The translations under genes were made by a program, and so were the position numbers. Positions 1 through 8,876 of a stretch of 64,000 bases of DNA are shown here, one piece after another. Origin of the DNA: Trueperella pyogenes (GTDB lineage: Bacteria > Actinomycetota > Actinomycetes > Actinomycetales > Actinomycetaceae); assembly GCF_001070855.1 (NCBI RefSeq), contig NZ_JVLH01000009.1:1-64000 (forward strand), read 5' to 3'. The first letter of the stretch is position 1. Every line of letters begins with the position of its first letter. A model generated the notes under the pieces. It was not told the DNA's origin. It made no database searches and saw only the letters and a program-made list of their open reading frames with translations.

Positions 1-62
1 GTTCACGAACTCCCCGCCCCCCACTTTCAACTAAAACCTGTCACAAGACATGTAGCGAAGTA

Positions 63-578
63 TTAGCGCTGAAAATCAGCCGCCTGCTCACCGCTGAATG
101 CCCGCACAATAGTCCGAGTGAATCGGTCATTCATCTGCGGGACCTGATCCCCCGGTACGAACATCGCTTGGGTGTTCTCACCATCTGCGGGGAAGGGATC
201 TCCGCTGAGCCATTCACACGCAAAGGCTACGTCCAGGTAAGTCGTCTGATCGCCATTTTCATAGGTAACCGGGCCAACGACTTCAACGCTCAGCAAGCGC
301 ATGGCTCGTACCTGACATGCAGTCTCTTCGAGGATTTCTCGGCACGCGGCCTGAGCCGGCTCTTCACCCGGATCGATAATTCCCGTCACCGGTGTCCACG
401 CGTGATTATCGGCGCGTTGAACAACAAGTACCTCAACCGAGGAGGGGTCGATGGGAGAGCACCAATTAATCGCGGCTCCATCACGGCCTCGTAAGACGAC
501 AGCGGTGCAACCTGAAAGCCACAGCATGGAATGCCCCACGTGCCGACGTAATTCCAGAACAAAATCCGGTGTTGCCAT
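63..578 (-). CDS. Nudix hydrolase
   Basis: The 171-residue protein carries a Nudix box at about residues 66-88: a glycine, then E, then the REILEE core that coordinates the metal. The usual glycine after the last EE pair is replaced (EETAC). Family members cleave a nucleoside diphosphate linked to another moiety; the substrate cannot be read from the sequence. An AAGGAG site lies 7 nt before the ATG at 578. The gene is followed after 15 nt on the other side by the minus-strand AspT-like gene, so it may be the downstream member of a transcript. Family assignment is firm, substrate unknown. Confidence 0.88.
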   Translation of the reverse strand: MATPDFVLELRRHVGHSMLWLSGCTAVVLRGRDGAAINWCSPIDPSSVEVLVVQRADNHAWTPVTGIIDPGEEPAQAACREILEETACQVRAMRLLSVEVVGPVTYENGDQTTYLDVAFACEWLSGDPFPADGENTQAMFVPGDQVPQMNDRFTRTIVRAFSGEQAADFQR

Positions 579-593
579 GAGTTACTCCTTAGC

Positions 594-2162
594 TCACAGT
601 GTCCAGATAAATGGAACCAAGAAAATTTTGACGATGATCGCGAAGGCGAACAATGTCGCGTAAGCGGCCTCGATACGCTCATCAGCAACACGAGCATCTG
701 CCGCTTGCAATACCGCCGGCTGCCCCAAGAAACCTGCAACAGCCCCCGCGGTTCGCGGCGCAGACAATCCCAGATATCGGCCGGCAATCGCCTGAGCGGC
801 GCAGCACACCGCTACGATGATCGTCGCTAGTATCGCAGCCTTCCAGCCCTCCGGACGCAGCAAAAGATCAACAAGTGCGGGCCCCGCATTTAAGCCCAAA
901 GCAGCCAGGAACAGCATCAGTCCTACGGAGCGAATCGTGATATTCGCTGAGGCGGGAAGCGTCCACACCAGAGGTCCGGTTCGGCGGAGTGCCCCCAGCA
1001 GCATTCCGACAATCAGAGGTCCGGCCGCAGATCCCAGCTGGAAGGTTGCCCCACCAAACATTGGGAAGGGGATCGCCCCCAAGGCCATACCCAGAACCAT
1101 GCCGATACCGAAGGCCATTCCATCAACTTCACTGACCCGACGCTCCGAGTCACCCAAGAAGCTCTGGACGTTATCAAGCTCCTCCTGCGGAACAACGACT
1201 GCCGCATGATCACCCAGATTGAGCTTGAGATCATCACGTGCCAACAGGTCAAGATCACCACGACGGACTCGGGTAATGGTCGCACCGAAACGAGTCGCTA
1301 GATTGAGCTCAACAATTGCTCGTCCCGCGACGTCAGGACTCGACACAACAATTCGTTCAAAAGCAACATCGGAGCGGTCATCAGCCAAGTGATCGGAAAC
1401 CTGCGTTCCCAACTGCTCAACGACCTCGGCAATAGCAGAGGTTCCACCGACTAGAACAACAAGATCGCCGGCGCGAAGTTCTTCACCGGGAATCAAGACA
1501 CGAGTGTGACCTTCGCGTTGAAGGTAGGACATACGTACGCGTCCTTCGCGCCAAGCGAGAATCTTTCGCGTCAAGATCGGACGGTCCACCCGAACAGTAA
1601 CGGCGTCGAGGCCAGCGCCCGCGAGCGATGGAGTGTCCTTCTCCCCCAGCCACTTTCGCGTCACCGTCATGGTGACAACAACGATTCCGACAATCACACC
1701 GATGGGGTAACCAAAGGCATAGCCAACTGCTGCCTGAGGATCGCCACTGACTCGCGTCGCTGCGTCTAGCGCCGGCGCAGCGGTCAGCGCACCTGTGTAG
1801 AGCCCGGTTACGAGGCCTTTGCCCAGTCCCAGGAAATGTCCTCCGATCGTGGCGACGACCGCACCGACAACACAGATGATTGTGGCCGACCCCAAAAGCG
1901 AGGTCTGTTTGCGAAGGTCGGAGAAGAAGGTGGAACCGGCCGCGATACCAACCGTGTAGACGAAGAATGCTAGACCGATCTGTTGGATGATCGCGGTCCC
2001 CTGACCGGCTTGGGGTGAATAAGCAGAGACAAGTAGGCCCACAAACAGTGCACCGGCTGCACCGAAACGCAGCGGCCCAAAGCGGATCGCGCCTAGAAAA
2101 GCACCCAGTCCGACAACCAGGAAAATCGTCAAAAGATGGTTCTGTGCGAGGAATTGGGCCAT
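594..2162 (-). CDS. AspT/YidE-family transporter with two RCK_C domains
   Basis: About 522 residues. Two blocks of hydrophobic helices (roughly residues 8-170 and 350-520) flank two soluble TrkA-C/RCK_C-like modules (about 185-260 and 265-345). This is the arrangement of the aspartate:alanine exchanger and YidE/YbjL families, which move small organic acids across the membrane. The reading frame extends to 2246, but the shorter start MAQFLAQN at 2162 puts the first helix near the N-terminus as in relatives. Neither start has a strong ribosome site. The substrate is unknown. It ends 15 nt before the Nudix gene, suggesting co-transcription. Confidence 0.85.
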   Translation of the reverse strand: MAQFLAQNHLLTIFLVVGLGAFLGAIRFGPLRFGAAGALFVGLLVSAYSPQAGQGTAIIQQIGLAFFVYTVGIAAGSTFFSDLRKQTSLLGSATIICVVGAVVATIGGHFLGLGKGLVTGLYTGALTAAPALDAATRVSGDPQAAVGYAFGYPIGVIVGIVVVTMTVTRKWLGEKDTPSLAGAGLDAVTVRVDRPILTRKILAWREGRVRMSYLQREGHTRVLIPGEELRAGDLVVLVGGTSAIAEVVEQLGTQVSDHLADDRSDVAFERIVVSSPDVAGRAIVELNLATRFGATITRVRRGDLDLLARDDLKLNLGDHAAVVVPQEELDNVQSFLGDSERRVSEVDGMAFGIGMVLGMALGAIPFPMFGGATFQLGSAAGPLIVGMLLGALRRTGPLVWTLPASANITIRSVGLMLFLAALGLNAGPALVDLLLRPEGWKAAILATIIVAVCCAAQAIAGRYLGLSAPRTAGAVAGFLGQPAVLQAADARVADERIEAAYATLFAFAIIVKIFLVPFIWTL

Positions 2163-2321
2163 AGGTCTAAGGGTAGTGGCCAAATGGCTAAAAAAGGGAC
2201 GCAAGATGGGCGTGGAGTGTGAATACACCCACGCATCCAATCGCATTGCACCCAGAATTCTTACAGATACCGTCCAGCATGTTACCGTTCAATAAAAGGA
2301 CAAATACGGAAGGATCCCTCC

Positions 2322-2957
2322 ATGACAAATCCCCAAGCGGGTTGGTACAGCGATCCCTCAAATCCCTCACAATTGCGGTGGTGGGATGGGACGCAGTGGA
2401 CGAATAACACTCAGGCAGCACAGGGTGCCGCACAGGCATCAGCTCCCCAGCGTCCAGTAACGACAACCTCATCCTCGTACAGTGCTGTTCCCCAAAGTCC
2501 TCTTGCAGCAAATAGCGGCTCTGCTCAGGCGCACTACCAGGCACAACAGGGTGGTTATCCCCCCGCTCAGGGAGGAATTCCAGGCACATATCCAAGCCAG
2601 CAACCCGTGCAAGGTGCGCCTCTCGCCGCGGGAGGGTTCCCCCCACGTCCTGCAAGTTACACGGGCACTCCGGCGACGGCATCAACCATCCCCGGCTCTC
2701 CCCTGGCTCCCGCAAAGCCGAAGAAGCCTAAGGCTCCGAAGAAACCCCGCAATAAGCAAAAGACTTGGGCCATTATCTTCACTGTGCTGAGCGTTCTTTT
2801 CATCGTTCTTGGCTTCCTTTTCCTTGGCGCAGCATCACGTAATAATGCGCGAGCCAACACGGTCAATGTAGAACTTCAGCCAGCACGTCAGTCCATCAGC
2901 GAATTGCAAAAGCAAGTCGATACGTTGAATAAGCAGCTCGGGGAGGCAGGCAAGTGA
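2322..2957 (+). CDS. DUF2510 membrane protein with Pro/Gln-rich linker
   Basis: The 211-residue product starts with a DUF2510 motif (GWYSDPSNPSQLRWWDGTQW), a short tryptophan-rich module common in actinobacterial membrane proteins. A Gln/Ala/Pro-rich linker (about 30-130), a Lys/Pro basic cluster (about 128-145), one membrane helix (about 150-172) and a short predicted coiled coil follow. GGAAGGA precedes the ATG. The last four bases overlap the next gene (GTGA), so the two are translationally coupled. The two proteins share the plan of linker, single helix and coiled coil and probably work together in the envelope. Function unknown. Confidence 0.85.
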   Translation: MTNPQAGWYSDPSNPSQLRWWDGTQWTNNTQAAQGAAQASAPQRPVTTTSSSYSAVPQSPLAANSGSAQAHYQAQQGGYPPAQGGIPGTYPSQQPVQGAPLAAGGFPPRPASYTGTPATASTIPGSPLAPAKPKKPKAPKKPRNKQKTWAIIFTVLSVLFIVLGFLFLGAASRNNARANTVNVELQPARQSISELQKQVDTLNKQLGEAGK

Positions 2958-3748
2958 GCACGAACGGACCCCAGATTCCGAATCAGGGACAGGCAGCAAA
3001 CGCAACCCAAGCTCAAGCCGCGACAGAGGCAAGCCATGCTGAAGCAGCACAGCAGAAGGCAGCTGCGCCCAAGACCGCTTCATCGAAGCGCTTATTCCTG
3101 ATTACTTCGATTATCTGCGCTGTGTCATTGGTCTTTGCGCTGGTGACTTTCACGCAGAATATGGTCGCTCTGAACAGGTACCACTCGTTGGAGAATGAAT
3201 CTGCGCAGTTGGAACAGCAGGCGCAGACCCTTCAGGAACAGCTCGACGAGGCACAGACGAAGCTCGCAGAGAAGCAGGTGAAACCCTGGTGCGATTCGGT
3301 GAACGCTGACTCAACAGGCACTCGAGAGAAGATTGACCAGCTTCTTAAGCAGCTCAAGATGATCGATCCCAGCGAGAAGACAGTCCGCAACGTCTGCGGC
3401 GATAAGTACTCGGCGCTGACCGCCTCTCTGGATTACTCACGCGTGAGCGCACGCACCGAAAACGGGACGATCAAGTGCGAAACGGATGGCAACCACGTTC
3501 GTCTCAGCGGCACGATCGATCAATTCAAGGGACCTGAATTTGCTCAAAAGACAAAGACGAAGGCCGATCTCACTTTGACGATCACCTACACCCTCGAGGG
3601 CACAACAGATACTGCAACCAGCATTGTCAAGGTCCCCGATGTCACTCCGGGTGGTTCGAAAGACTGGAAGAGTGAGGCAGACCTTCCCGGTCGGGCACTG
3701 ACCTGTCGAGTCACAAACCTGCAGTGGTGGCCAAGCGATCTCAAGTAG
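2954..3748 (+). CDS. Single-pass membrane protein with coiled coil and Cys-containing outer domain
   Basis: The 264-residue protein begins at a GTG overlapping the upstream stop. It has a Gln/Ala-rich cytoplasmic segment (1-45), one membrane helix (about 48-70), a coiled coil (about 78-112, rich in EQ/LQEQLDEAQTKL heptads) and a C-terminal domain with four cysteines, presumably outside the cell. The domain is not recognised. A hairpin terminator follows. The coupled DUF2510 gene upstream suggests a two-protein envelope complex; this is inference. Confidence 0.8.
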   Translation: MSTNGPQIPNQGQAANATQAQAATEASHAEAAQQKAAAPKTASSKRLFLITSIICAVSLVFALVTFTQNMVALNRYHSLENESAQLEQQAQTLQEQLDEAQTKLAEKQVKPWCDSVNADSTGTREKIDQLLKQLKMIDPSEKTVRNVCGDKYSALTASLDYSRVSARTENGTIKCETDGNHVRLSGTIDQFKGPEFAQKTKTKADLTLTITYTLEGTTDTATSIVKVPDVTPGGSKDWKSEADLPGRALTCRVTNLQWWPSDLK

Positions 3749-3775
3749 AACGCTTGATGCTTCGGCAGCTATAGC

Positions 3776-3809
3776 TTGAGGGGGTACGCACTGTGGCGTA
3801 CCCCCTCAA
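3776..3809. terminator. Hairpin between converging genes
   Basis: A perfect 14-bp inverted repeat (arms starting TTGAGGGGGTACGC) with a 6-nt loop lies between the plus-strand membrane operon and the minus-strand TetR gene. It could stop transcription from both sides. The T-tract is weak, so its efficiency is uncertain. Confidence 0.7.
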
Positions 3810-3839
3810 CACGTATTTCAGCTATTTGCGAGTGTTACC

Positions 3840-4580
3840 TCAGCTATGTGCAAGTGCCTGACGGACCAAGGGGATCAGCTTTTCACGCGAAGGATCCACG
3901 GCCTCGGCAAGGAACTGCTCACGGTCGGTACCTTCGAGCCCCTGAGCGACTGGTTCTTCGCTGTCCTTGGGAACTGAGAATCCAAAGACGATCACATCAA
4001 CGATCTTTCGAATGGGCATCTGATTGGCTTCGGCGGAGTCATTCACGCTACCTAGAGCCTCGAGGTAGAAGATCGAGAGGATCTCTCCCATGATGTTGGT
4101 GGGCAATAGTGCGCGCCGCCCCATGCGTTCCAAAGCGGATTCGAGCATCTGGGTCACAAAATCAGCAAGCTGGTTGCGCTGATTTCCAGGAATTCCATCT
4201 GCATCGGGGTGACGCATTTGGTACAGGCGATATTCCATCAGGAGGATATACGCCGTGCGCCCCTGCGCGGAAAGACTGTCGAGGGTATCAACAATGCGTT
4301 CTAGGGTGAGCGGCCCTTCGATTGAATCAAAGGCCTGCGTCATTTCTGTTAATAGCCGCGTTGAGTATGCAATAAATGCATCTTCCAACAGCTCATCCAT
4401 ATTCGAATAATTCGAATAGAAAGCACCGCGGGTGAATCCGGCACAGGCCACGACCTCGTCGATCTTGGTCCCTGCGAAACCTCGCTCCACCAGAATTTCA
4501 ATGGCGGCGTCAACCAGGCGTGAACGCGTATTCGCACGCGCCCTGCTTTCGCCTTCTGCACGCTTCTTAACCACAGCCAC
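3840..4580 (-). CDS. TetR-family transcriptional regulator
   Basis: About 246 residues with an N-terminal TetR helix-turn-helix (about 20-68), including the family signature FTRGAFYSNYSN that ends the recognition helix. The C-terminal ligand domain is not recognisable. The first GTG (4580) overlaps the GGAGG site, so the second GTG at 4574 is the more likely start. The gene is divergent from an aldo/keto reductase with a 17-bp palindrome in between, so autoregulation and control of the reductase are plausible. A second TetR with the same FTRGAFYSN signature lies at 42.5 kb. Confidence 0.9.
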   Translation of the reverse strand: MAVVKKRAEGESRARANTRSRLVDAAIEILVERGFAGTKIDEVVACAGFTRGAFYSNYSNMDELLEDAFIAYSTRLLTEMTQAFDSIEGPLTLERIVDTLDSLSAQGRTAYILLMEYRLYQMRHPDADGIPGNQRNQLADFVTQMLESALERMGRRALLPTNIMGEILSIFYLEALGSVNDSAEANQMPIRKIVDVIVFGFSVPKDSEEPVAQGLEGTDREQFLAEAVDPSREKLIPLVRQALAHS

Positions 4581-4680
4581 CTCCGCGGTATATCTAACTA
4601 CGTCGAAAAGTCTAACGAGATTTTCCTGCTGTCACACGCGGAAAATAAGGGATTTTCACGCTTTAAGACCCAAATCTGAA

Positions 4681-4697
4681 GCTGCGAAAGTCGCAGC
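4681..4697. promoter_or_regulatory. Possible TetR operator
   Basis: GCTGCGA-AAG-TCGCAGC is a perfect inverted repeat with 7-nt arms, about 100 nt from the TetR start and 77 nt before the aldo/keto reductase start. Size and place fit a TetR operator. No binding data; it could also be a chance hairpin. Confidence 0.35.
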
Positions 4698-4773
4698 GCC
4701 ACCACGGGGGCATATCATGTGTTTCAGGGCATAATTTTTTGGCATTTTATACGTTTTTGTATCGGAGTTTTCT

Positions 4774-5619
4774 ATGGGTCAGTCAATTGCATTCCTGCCT
4801 TTGAATTCGGGAGCCTCTATTCCTCAATTTGGCTTTGGGACCTACAAACTGACCGGTCAAGACGCATATGACGGCGTTCGTGATGCGCTCGAGTTGGGAT
4901 ACCGACATATCGATACAGCACAGATGTACGGGAACGAGGCCGAGGTTGGCCGCGCCTTGGCCGACACTTCTCTCGCACGCGAGGAGATCTTCGTCACTTC
5001 TAAGCTGAATAACCCCAATCACGAGCCTGATATTGCCCGCGAGAGCCTTCAGCGCTCATTGGAGGACTTGCAGCTGGACTACTTGGACCTGTTCTTGATC
5101 CACTGGCCGCTTCCGATGTTCTACGGGGGCGACATCATGCCGACTTGGCGCGCAATGGAAAGCTTTGTGGATGAGGGCCTGGTGCGCTCTATCGGAGTCT
5201 CTAATTTCGAGGCCCATCACCTTGCCCCGATTCTTGAGCAGGGGCGCATCATGCCCGCTGTTAACCAAATCGAATCCCATCCCTACTTCACAAACCGCGA
5301 GCTTCACCGTTTTAACGCTGAGCATGGAATTATTACCGAGGCCTGGGCTCCCCTGGCTCGAGGAGCTGTCCTGAGCGAACCAAGCATCATCGAGATTGCC
5401 CGCGAGGTCGGCGCACGCGAATCTCAGGTAGTTTTGCGTTGGGCACTTCAACGGGGAGACGTTGTCTTCCCCAAGGCCTCGTCACATGAACGCCGAGCAG
5501 AAAACCTTGATGTTTCGGGCTTTGAGCTGACTGCGGAGCAGATAGCTCGAATCGATGCATTGGACCGTGGAGAAGCGGGACGCACCGGTAAGCACCCAGA
5601 TGTCATGGACCGGATGTAA
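4774..5619 (+). CDS. Aldo/keto reductase
   Basis: 281 residues with the full catalytic set of the AKR (alpha/beta)8-barrel family: Asp47 in the GYRHIDTA motif, Tyr52 in MYGNE, Lys77 in TSKLNN, and His in the FLIHWPLP strand. The C-terminal stretch PKASSHERRAENLDV resembles the NADPH phosphate-binding segment. It reduces carbonyl compounds with NADPH; it resembles 2,5-diketo-gluconate reductase-type AKR5 enzymes, but the substrate is not certain. GGAG precedes the ATG. Divergent from the TetR gene, which may regulate it. Confidence 0.93.
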   Translation: MGQSIAFLPLNSGASIPQFGFGTYKLTGQDAYDGVRDALELGYRHIDTAQMYGNEAEVGRALADTSLAREEIFVTSKLNNPNHEPDIARESLQRSLEDLQLDYLDLFLIHWPLPMFYGGDIMPTWRAMESFVDEGLVRSIGVSNFEAHHLAPILEQGRIMPAVNQIESHPYFTNRELHRFNAEHGIITEAWAPLARGAVLSEPSIIEIAREVGARESQVVLRWALQRGDVVFPKASSHERRAENLDVSGFELTAEQIARIDALDRGEAGRTGKHPDVMDRM

Positions 5620-5705
5620 AACTTTCGCTTCAGGCGCAACTTATATCGTTTTTCGATGTGAGACAGGGCCGTATTTTGTGGGTACCGCTGGGCTATCGTG
5701 AAGCT

Positions 5706-6119
5706 ATGACACATGCATCTTCGACCGATCTTGATCGCGTTCTTGCTTCTCTTGATCCCACGCCCAGCGGTACTTACGCATTCTCTTTGGTTAACGAAAT
5801 CCCCCAGAATGTCGACATTTTTGCGCTGATCCGCGACGAGGATTCCTACACTGTGGTTGTCGAGGAAGAAGCCGCGCGCGAAGCAGGAATCAACCCCGAT
5901 GAGCTGTACACACGAATTGACCTGGGTTCTTCGACCGAGCTGGCCGCGATCGGAATCACGGCATCTATCGCTCAGATCCTTGCTGCGCGTTCAATTACTG
6001 CGAATTTCATTGCCAGCCGCCGCCACGATCACCTCTTTGTTCAGCCTGATCGCGCTCAGGAGGCAACGGCTCTTCTTGAAGATCTGGGAAGGCGCGCAAA
6101 GGGCTGGCTTCCCGCCTGA
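5706..6119 (+). CDS. ACT domain-containing protein
   Basis: 137 residues from the ATG at 5706 (MTHASSTDLD). The sequence fits the tandem-ACT small proteins: an N-terminal half with a strand pattern around TYAFSLVNEIP, and a second half with GITASIAQILAARSI and HDHLFVQPDRAQEATALL, the typical ACT_7 ending. Such proteins are thought to bind amino acids and regulate, but no specific role is known. It stands 50 nt upstream of the DUF4921 gene in the same direction. Confidence 0.8.
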   Translation: MTHASSTDLDRVLASLDPTPSGTYAFSLVNEIPQNVDIFALIRDEDSYTVVVEEEAAREAGINPDELYTRIDLGSSTELAAIGITASIAQILAARSITANFIASRRHDHLFVQPDRAQEATALLEDLGRRAKGWLPA

Positions 6120-6169
6120 AATTTTCCTGTTCATCAGACGCGGAAAGGCGTTCGGAATAAAGTAGAAGC

Positions 6170-7486
6170 ATGGCTGTACTACCTACGGGAAGCGATGAGG
6201 CAATCCTCCGTCTAGCCGACGGCACGGTGAAACAGCGAAATCTTCTGACCGGAACTGAAGTGTGGACAGTTCCCGGTCGAGCTCATCGTCCCCTGACTCG
6301 TCCCGGTTCCACGCCACCCCTGATCGATCATGATGCTGATGGGCATCATTGCGCATTCTGCTCGGCGCGCTATCTTGAGACTCCGCCAGAGAAAGCCCGC
6401 GTGATCCGCACACACGCAGGGGAATGGGAAACTCTCCACGGCCTCGGCGCTGAGGAACTTGGAGATACCGTTGCAGAATTTCGGCGGATTCCCAACCTTT
6501 TCGAGATCGTTTCGTATAACTATTGGCACCTCAATCACGACCATGTTCCTTCCGAGGCCGAGCGGCGCAGGATGGCGGAGTACCTTGCCTCGCCCCAGGG
6601 TTACGACCACGTGATGCACGTGGTGCGCGCACGCTTCATGGCCTCCGGCGGGAGCGAAGAAGAGTTCGCCGCTCTTTCGGATTCTGAGAAGCTCAGTCAG
6701 GCAAATGGTTTCTTTTCGGGCGGGCATGATCTGATCGTTGGTCGTCGGCACTATGTTGATGGGGCGAAGGATACGTCCCAGTTGGCATCGGCCGGGACGC
6801 TGACTCCCGAGGAACACTTCCAGTACATGTCGATGACTGTGCGGGCGATGCGGGACCTGTACGACTTGGATCCAGCCGTGAAGTATGTTGTGGCTTTCCA
6901 GAACTGGCTTAAGCCCGCGGGCGCGTCTTTTGATCACCTGCATAAGCAGCTTGTGGCGATTGATGAGTTCTCGACTCAGACGCATGACGAGATTGAGCGC
7001 GTACGGACCTATCCGGGAATCTATGACGAGCTCTTGAAGATCGCGGCGACGCGTGGGCTAATTTTGGCGCAAAACGATCATGCTGTGGCGATGGCTGGGT
7101 TTGGGCATCGCTATCCCTCCTTGGCGATTTGGCCACTTCACGCGCCGGCTGAACCCTGGGAGTACTCCCCTGAGCAATTACGAGGCATCAGCGACCTTGT
7201 GCACGCAATGCACGCGGCGACGGGCGCGGAGGTGCCGTGTAACGAGGAGTGGTACTACCGGCCCCCGAGTTCATCAATTCCTATGCGCATGAGGATTTTG
7301 ATCAAGTGGAGGATCTCCACAATCGCCGGTTTTGAGGGCGGGACAAGGATTTACCTCAATACGATCGATCCATGGTCCGTGCACCAGCGGATGCTGGAAC
7401 GCCTGGTTGTTATGCGGGATGAATGTTCGATCGCGCCGATGAAGCTGGGCGAAGAATGCAAGGTCACGCCGCTGCTGCTGAGGTGA
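6170..7486 (+). CDS. DUF4921 protein, galactose-1-phosphate uridylyltransferase-like
   Basis: 438 residues. Features seen: a Cys61-x2-Cys64 pair and a histidine-rich stretch near residue 117 (LNHDHVP), similar to zinc ligands of GalT-type enzymes, and a histidine-triad-like motif DHLHKQ (His255, His257, Gln259) matching the HxHxQ catalytic loop of GalT and HIT transferases. This suggests nucleotidyl transfer or phosphorolysis, but DUF4921 proteins have no assigned substrate. It is the last clearly chromosomal gene before the accessory island. Confidence 0.8.
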   Translation: MAVLPTGSDEAILRLADGTVKQRNLLTGTEVWTVPGRAHRPLTRPGSTPPLIDHDADGHHCAFCSARYLETPPEKARVIRTHAGEWETLHGLGAEELGDTVAEFRRIPNLFEIVSYNYWHLNHDHVPSEAERRRMAEYLASPQGYDHVMHVVRARFMASGGSEEEFAALSDSEKLSQANGFFSGGHDLIVGRRHYVDGAKDTSQLASAGTLTPEEHFQYMSMTVRAMRDLYDLDPAVKYVVAFQNWLKPAGASFDHLHKQLVAIDEFSTQTHDEIERVRTYPGIYDELLKIAATRGLILAQNDHAVAMAGFGHRYPSLAIWPLHAPAEPWEYSPEQLRGISDLVHAMHAATGAEVPCNEEWYYRPPSSSIPMRMRILIKWRISTIAGFEGGTRIYLNTIDPWSVHQRMLERLVVMRDECSIAPMKLGEECKVTPLLLR

Positions 7487-7559
7487 GGGTTTTAGGCGGA
7501 TTGCCGTCGTTCGTTTGTTGTTTGCGCGCGGTCAAGATGATCGCTTTCCCGGTTTATCG

Positions 7560-7800
7560 GGCATAGTAAAGGCGAGAGACCCGAGGCCTGCCCGGGGTAA
7601 CTGGTGGGCTGGCTGGCTTCCCTCGCCTTATACAAATGTTGGGCCTTCGGCCCCCGCGTTGAACCGTGCTGTTATTTCAAGCCTGGCGGAGGGTACCAAC
7701 CCGACAGGTCAAGCGTAACAGGGATTTATCAGGAAAGCCAGGCTTGGCTTGCGCTGCATGCACACCAAGAAACCGCGTGGAAATTGTTTGGGCGGCAAGT
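7560..7800. other. Non-coding stretch with strong hairpin potential
   Basis: No credible reading frame fills 7487-7859. GGCGAG (7571) can pair with CTCGCC (7622), enclosing a second stem CCCG...CGGG, followed by a GGGCC-TTC-GGCCC hairpin near 7644. The arrangement looks more like structured RNA than decayed coding DNA, but it matches no RNA family I recognise (not tmRNA, SRP RNA, or a known riboswitch by eye). Confidence 0.3.
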
Positions 7801-7819
7801 AGCAGTGAGACAACATTGA

Positions 7820-7847
7820 TTTGTAGCCCCGCGCGTGCGGGGAAAAT
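7820..7847. CRISPR. Degenerate orphan type I-E-like CRISPR repeat
   Basis: 20 of 28 positions match the better copy at 8492-8519. The palindromic core (CCCCGCG..TGCGGGGAAAA) is intact while the 5' third has diverged, as often seen in terminal repeats. No neighbour repeat at 61-bp spacing and no cas gene in the window. Confidence 0.55.
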
Positions 7848-7859
7848 GAAGAGAGGGAA

Positions 7860-8123
7860 TTAGGCGTGCTGCCTGTCGTACAGGCAGTCCTCCCAGTACT
7901 CCCGGATCAGTTCTTCGTTGTACCCCCTTACAAGGCCGTCGATTAGTTTTTCCGGGATGTCTACTCCGTAAATAGTGAGGTCTCCGATGATTTTCATCGT
8001 GAGCGATTCGTCCTCGGCTATTTCAAGAAGGAACTTACTCTTCTCATCTTCGAGAACGGGAATAGGAAGGATACTGTCTGCATATTTGATGAGGTCTTCG
8101 ACCGTATACATTGCCTCAGTCAT
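7860..8123 (-). CDS. Small acidic hypothetical protein
   Basis: About 87 residues from MTEAMYTVED (ATG at 8123; the frame stays open to 8141). The composition is acidic (many D/E), with predicted helices and no signal peptide or membrane segment. I do not recognise the family. GGGAGTG precedes the preferred start. It lies between two orphan CRISPR repeats, beside mobile-element remains, and is likely horizontally acquired. Small acidic proteins in such places may be immunity, antitoxin or inhibitor proteins, but nothing here proves that. Confidence 0.55.
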   Translation of the reverse strand: MTEAMYTVEDLIKYADSILPIPVLEDEKSKFLLEIAEDESLTMKIIGDLTIYGVDIPEKLIDGLVRGYNEELIREYWEDCLYDRQHA

Positions 8124-8876
8124 GATCACTCCCTCACTCAACTGGTGTCAATTTACCATTTGATGCGCGAAGTACACCTACGCCTCCAATGGGATGTGTA
8201 GTAATTGTTGCGCCCTTTGTCGCGTGTTTGCCTCTCACGCTTATCTGCGCACTCCATTAACTGTGCTGTATGCGTAAATTCGGCACCCTTGTTGCGTAAT
8301 CCTAAGAGACGTCGGATTGGTAATTGTTAGAAACGCGGCCCTGATAATGTCGGTGTTGCTCCAGGTTCTTGGGAAGGCGATTTGTCCTGGCCTCATTTCG
8401 CGTTCTGCTTGCCTGTATGAGTGTCCGCCCGTGCGCTTCCCATTTGCCTTTGTTGTCCCGTAAAGAATGTGATCAATCACTGCCTGCGTTGGGCTCATCC
8501 CCGCGTGTGCGGGGAAAACAAGAAGCGACACAAGTGCCACGTGTGCTCAGAGAATTCGCCCAAGATGACATTGCGGCTAGTGCATCTCGCGCCATCACAA
8601 CCTCCTGCATTCGAAATACAGTCGATCCTGCTCAACGATTCAGCATCACTGCGATTCATTGAACATCAGGCCCTTCAACCTGACAGAAGCCAGGATAAAG
8701 ACCGGTACCTTCATTTGCGTCCAGTTTGGAGAAAGAAAACGAAGGAGTTTTTCAGAGGGTTTCAGACACTACCTCACGCTTTATCACGCGCTTCAACCAG
8801 ACCTACTTGACTGGCCGGCTGAAAGTAGCCGAAACATCCTGACGTTGACCCAATCCAAAAGAATCGAATGATCTTC
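8124..8876. other. Gene-poor accessory DNA
   Basis: Over 700 bases with no convincing gene. Short frames overlap each other without ribosome sites or family features. The only recognisable element is the CRISPR-like repeat at 8492-8519. The stretch is probably decayed acquired DNA between that relic and the insertion-sequence end at 8877. Confidence 0.5.
8492..8519. CRISPR. Solitary type I-E-like CRISPR repeat
   Basis: The 28-mer GGCTCATCCCCGCGTGTGCG followed by GGGAAAAC has the length, palindrome and GGAAAAC end of type I-E repeats of actinobacteria and enterobacteria. No second repeat occurs 60-61 bp to either side, so it is a relic or a lone repeat rather than a working array. Confidence 0.65.

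Noticed and set aside
8421-8810. 129-residue plus-strand frame over the CRISPR repeat
   Set aside because: Its sequence is partly a translation of the repeat; there is no start site or family feature.
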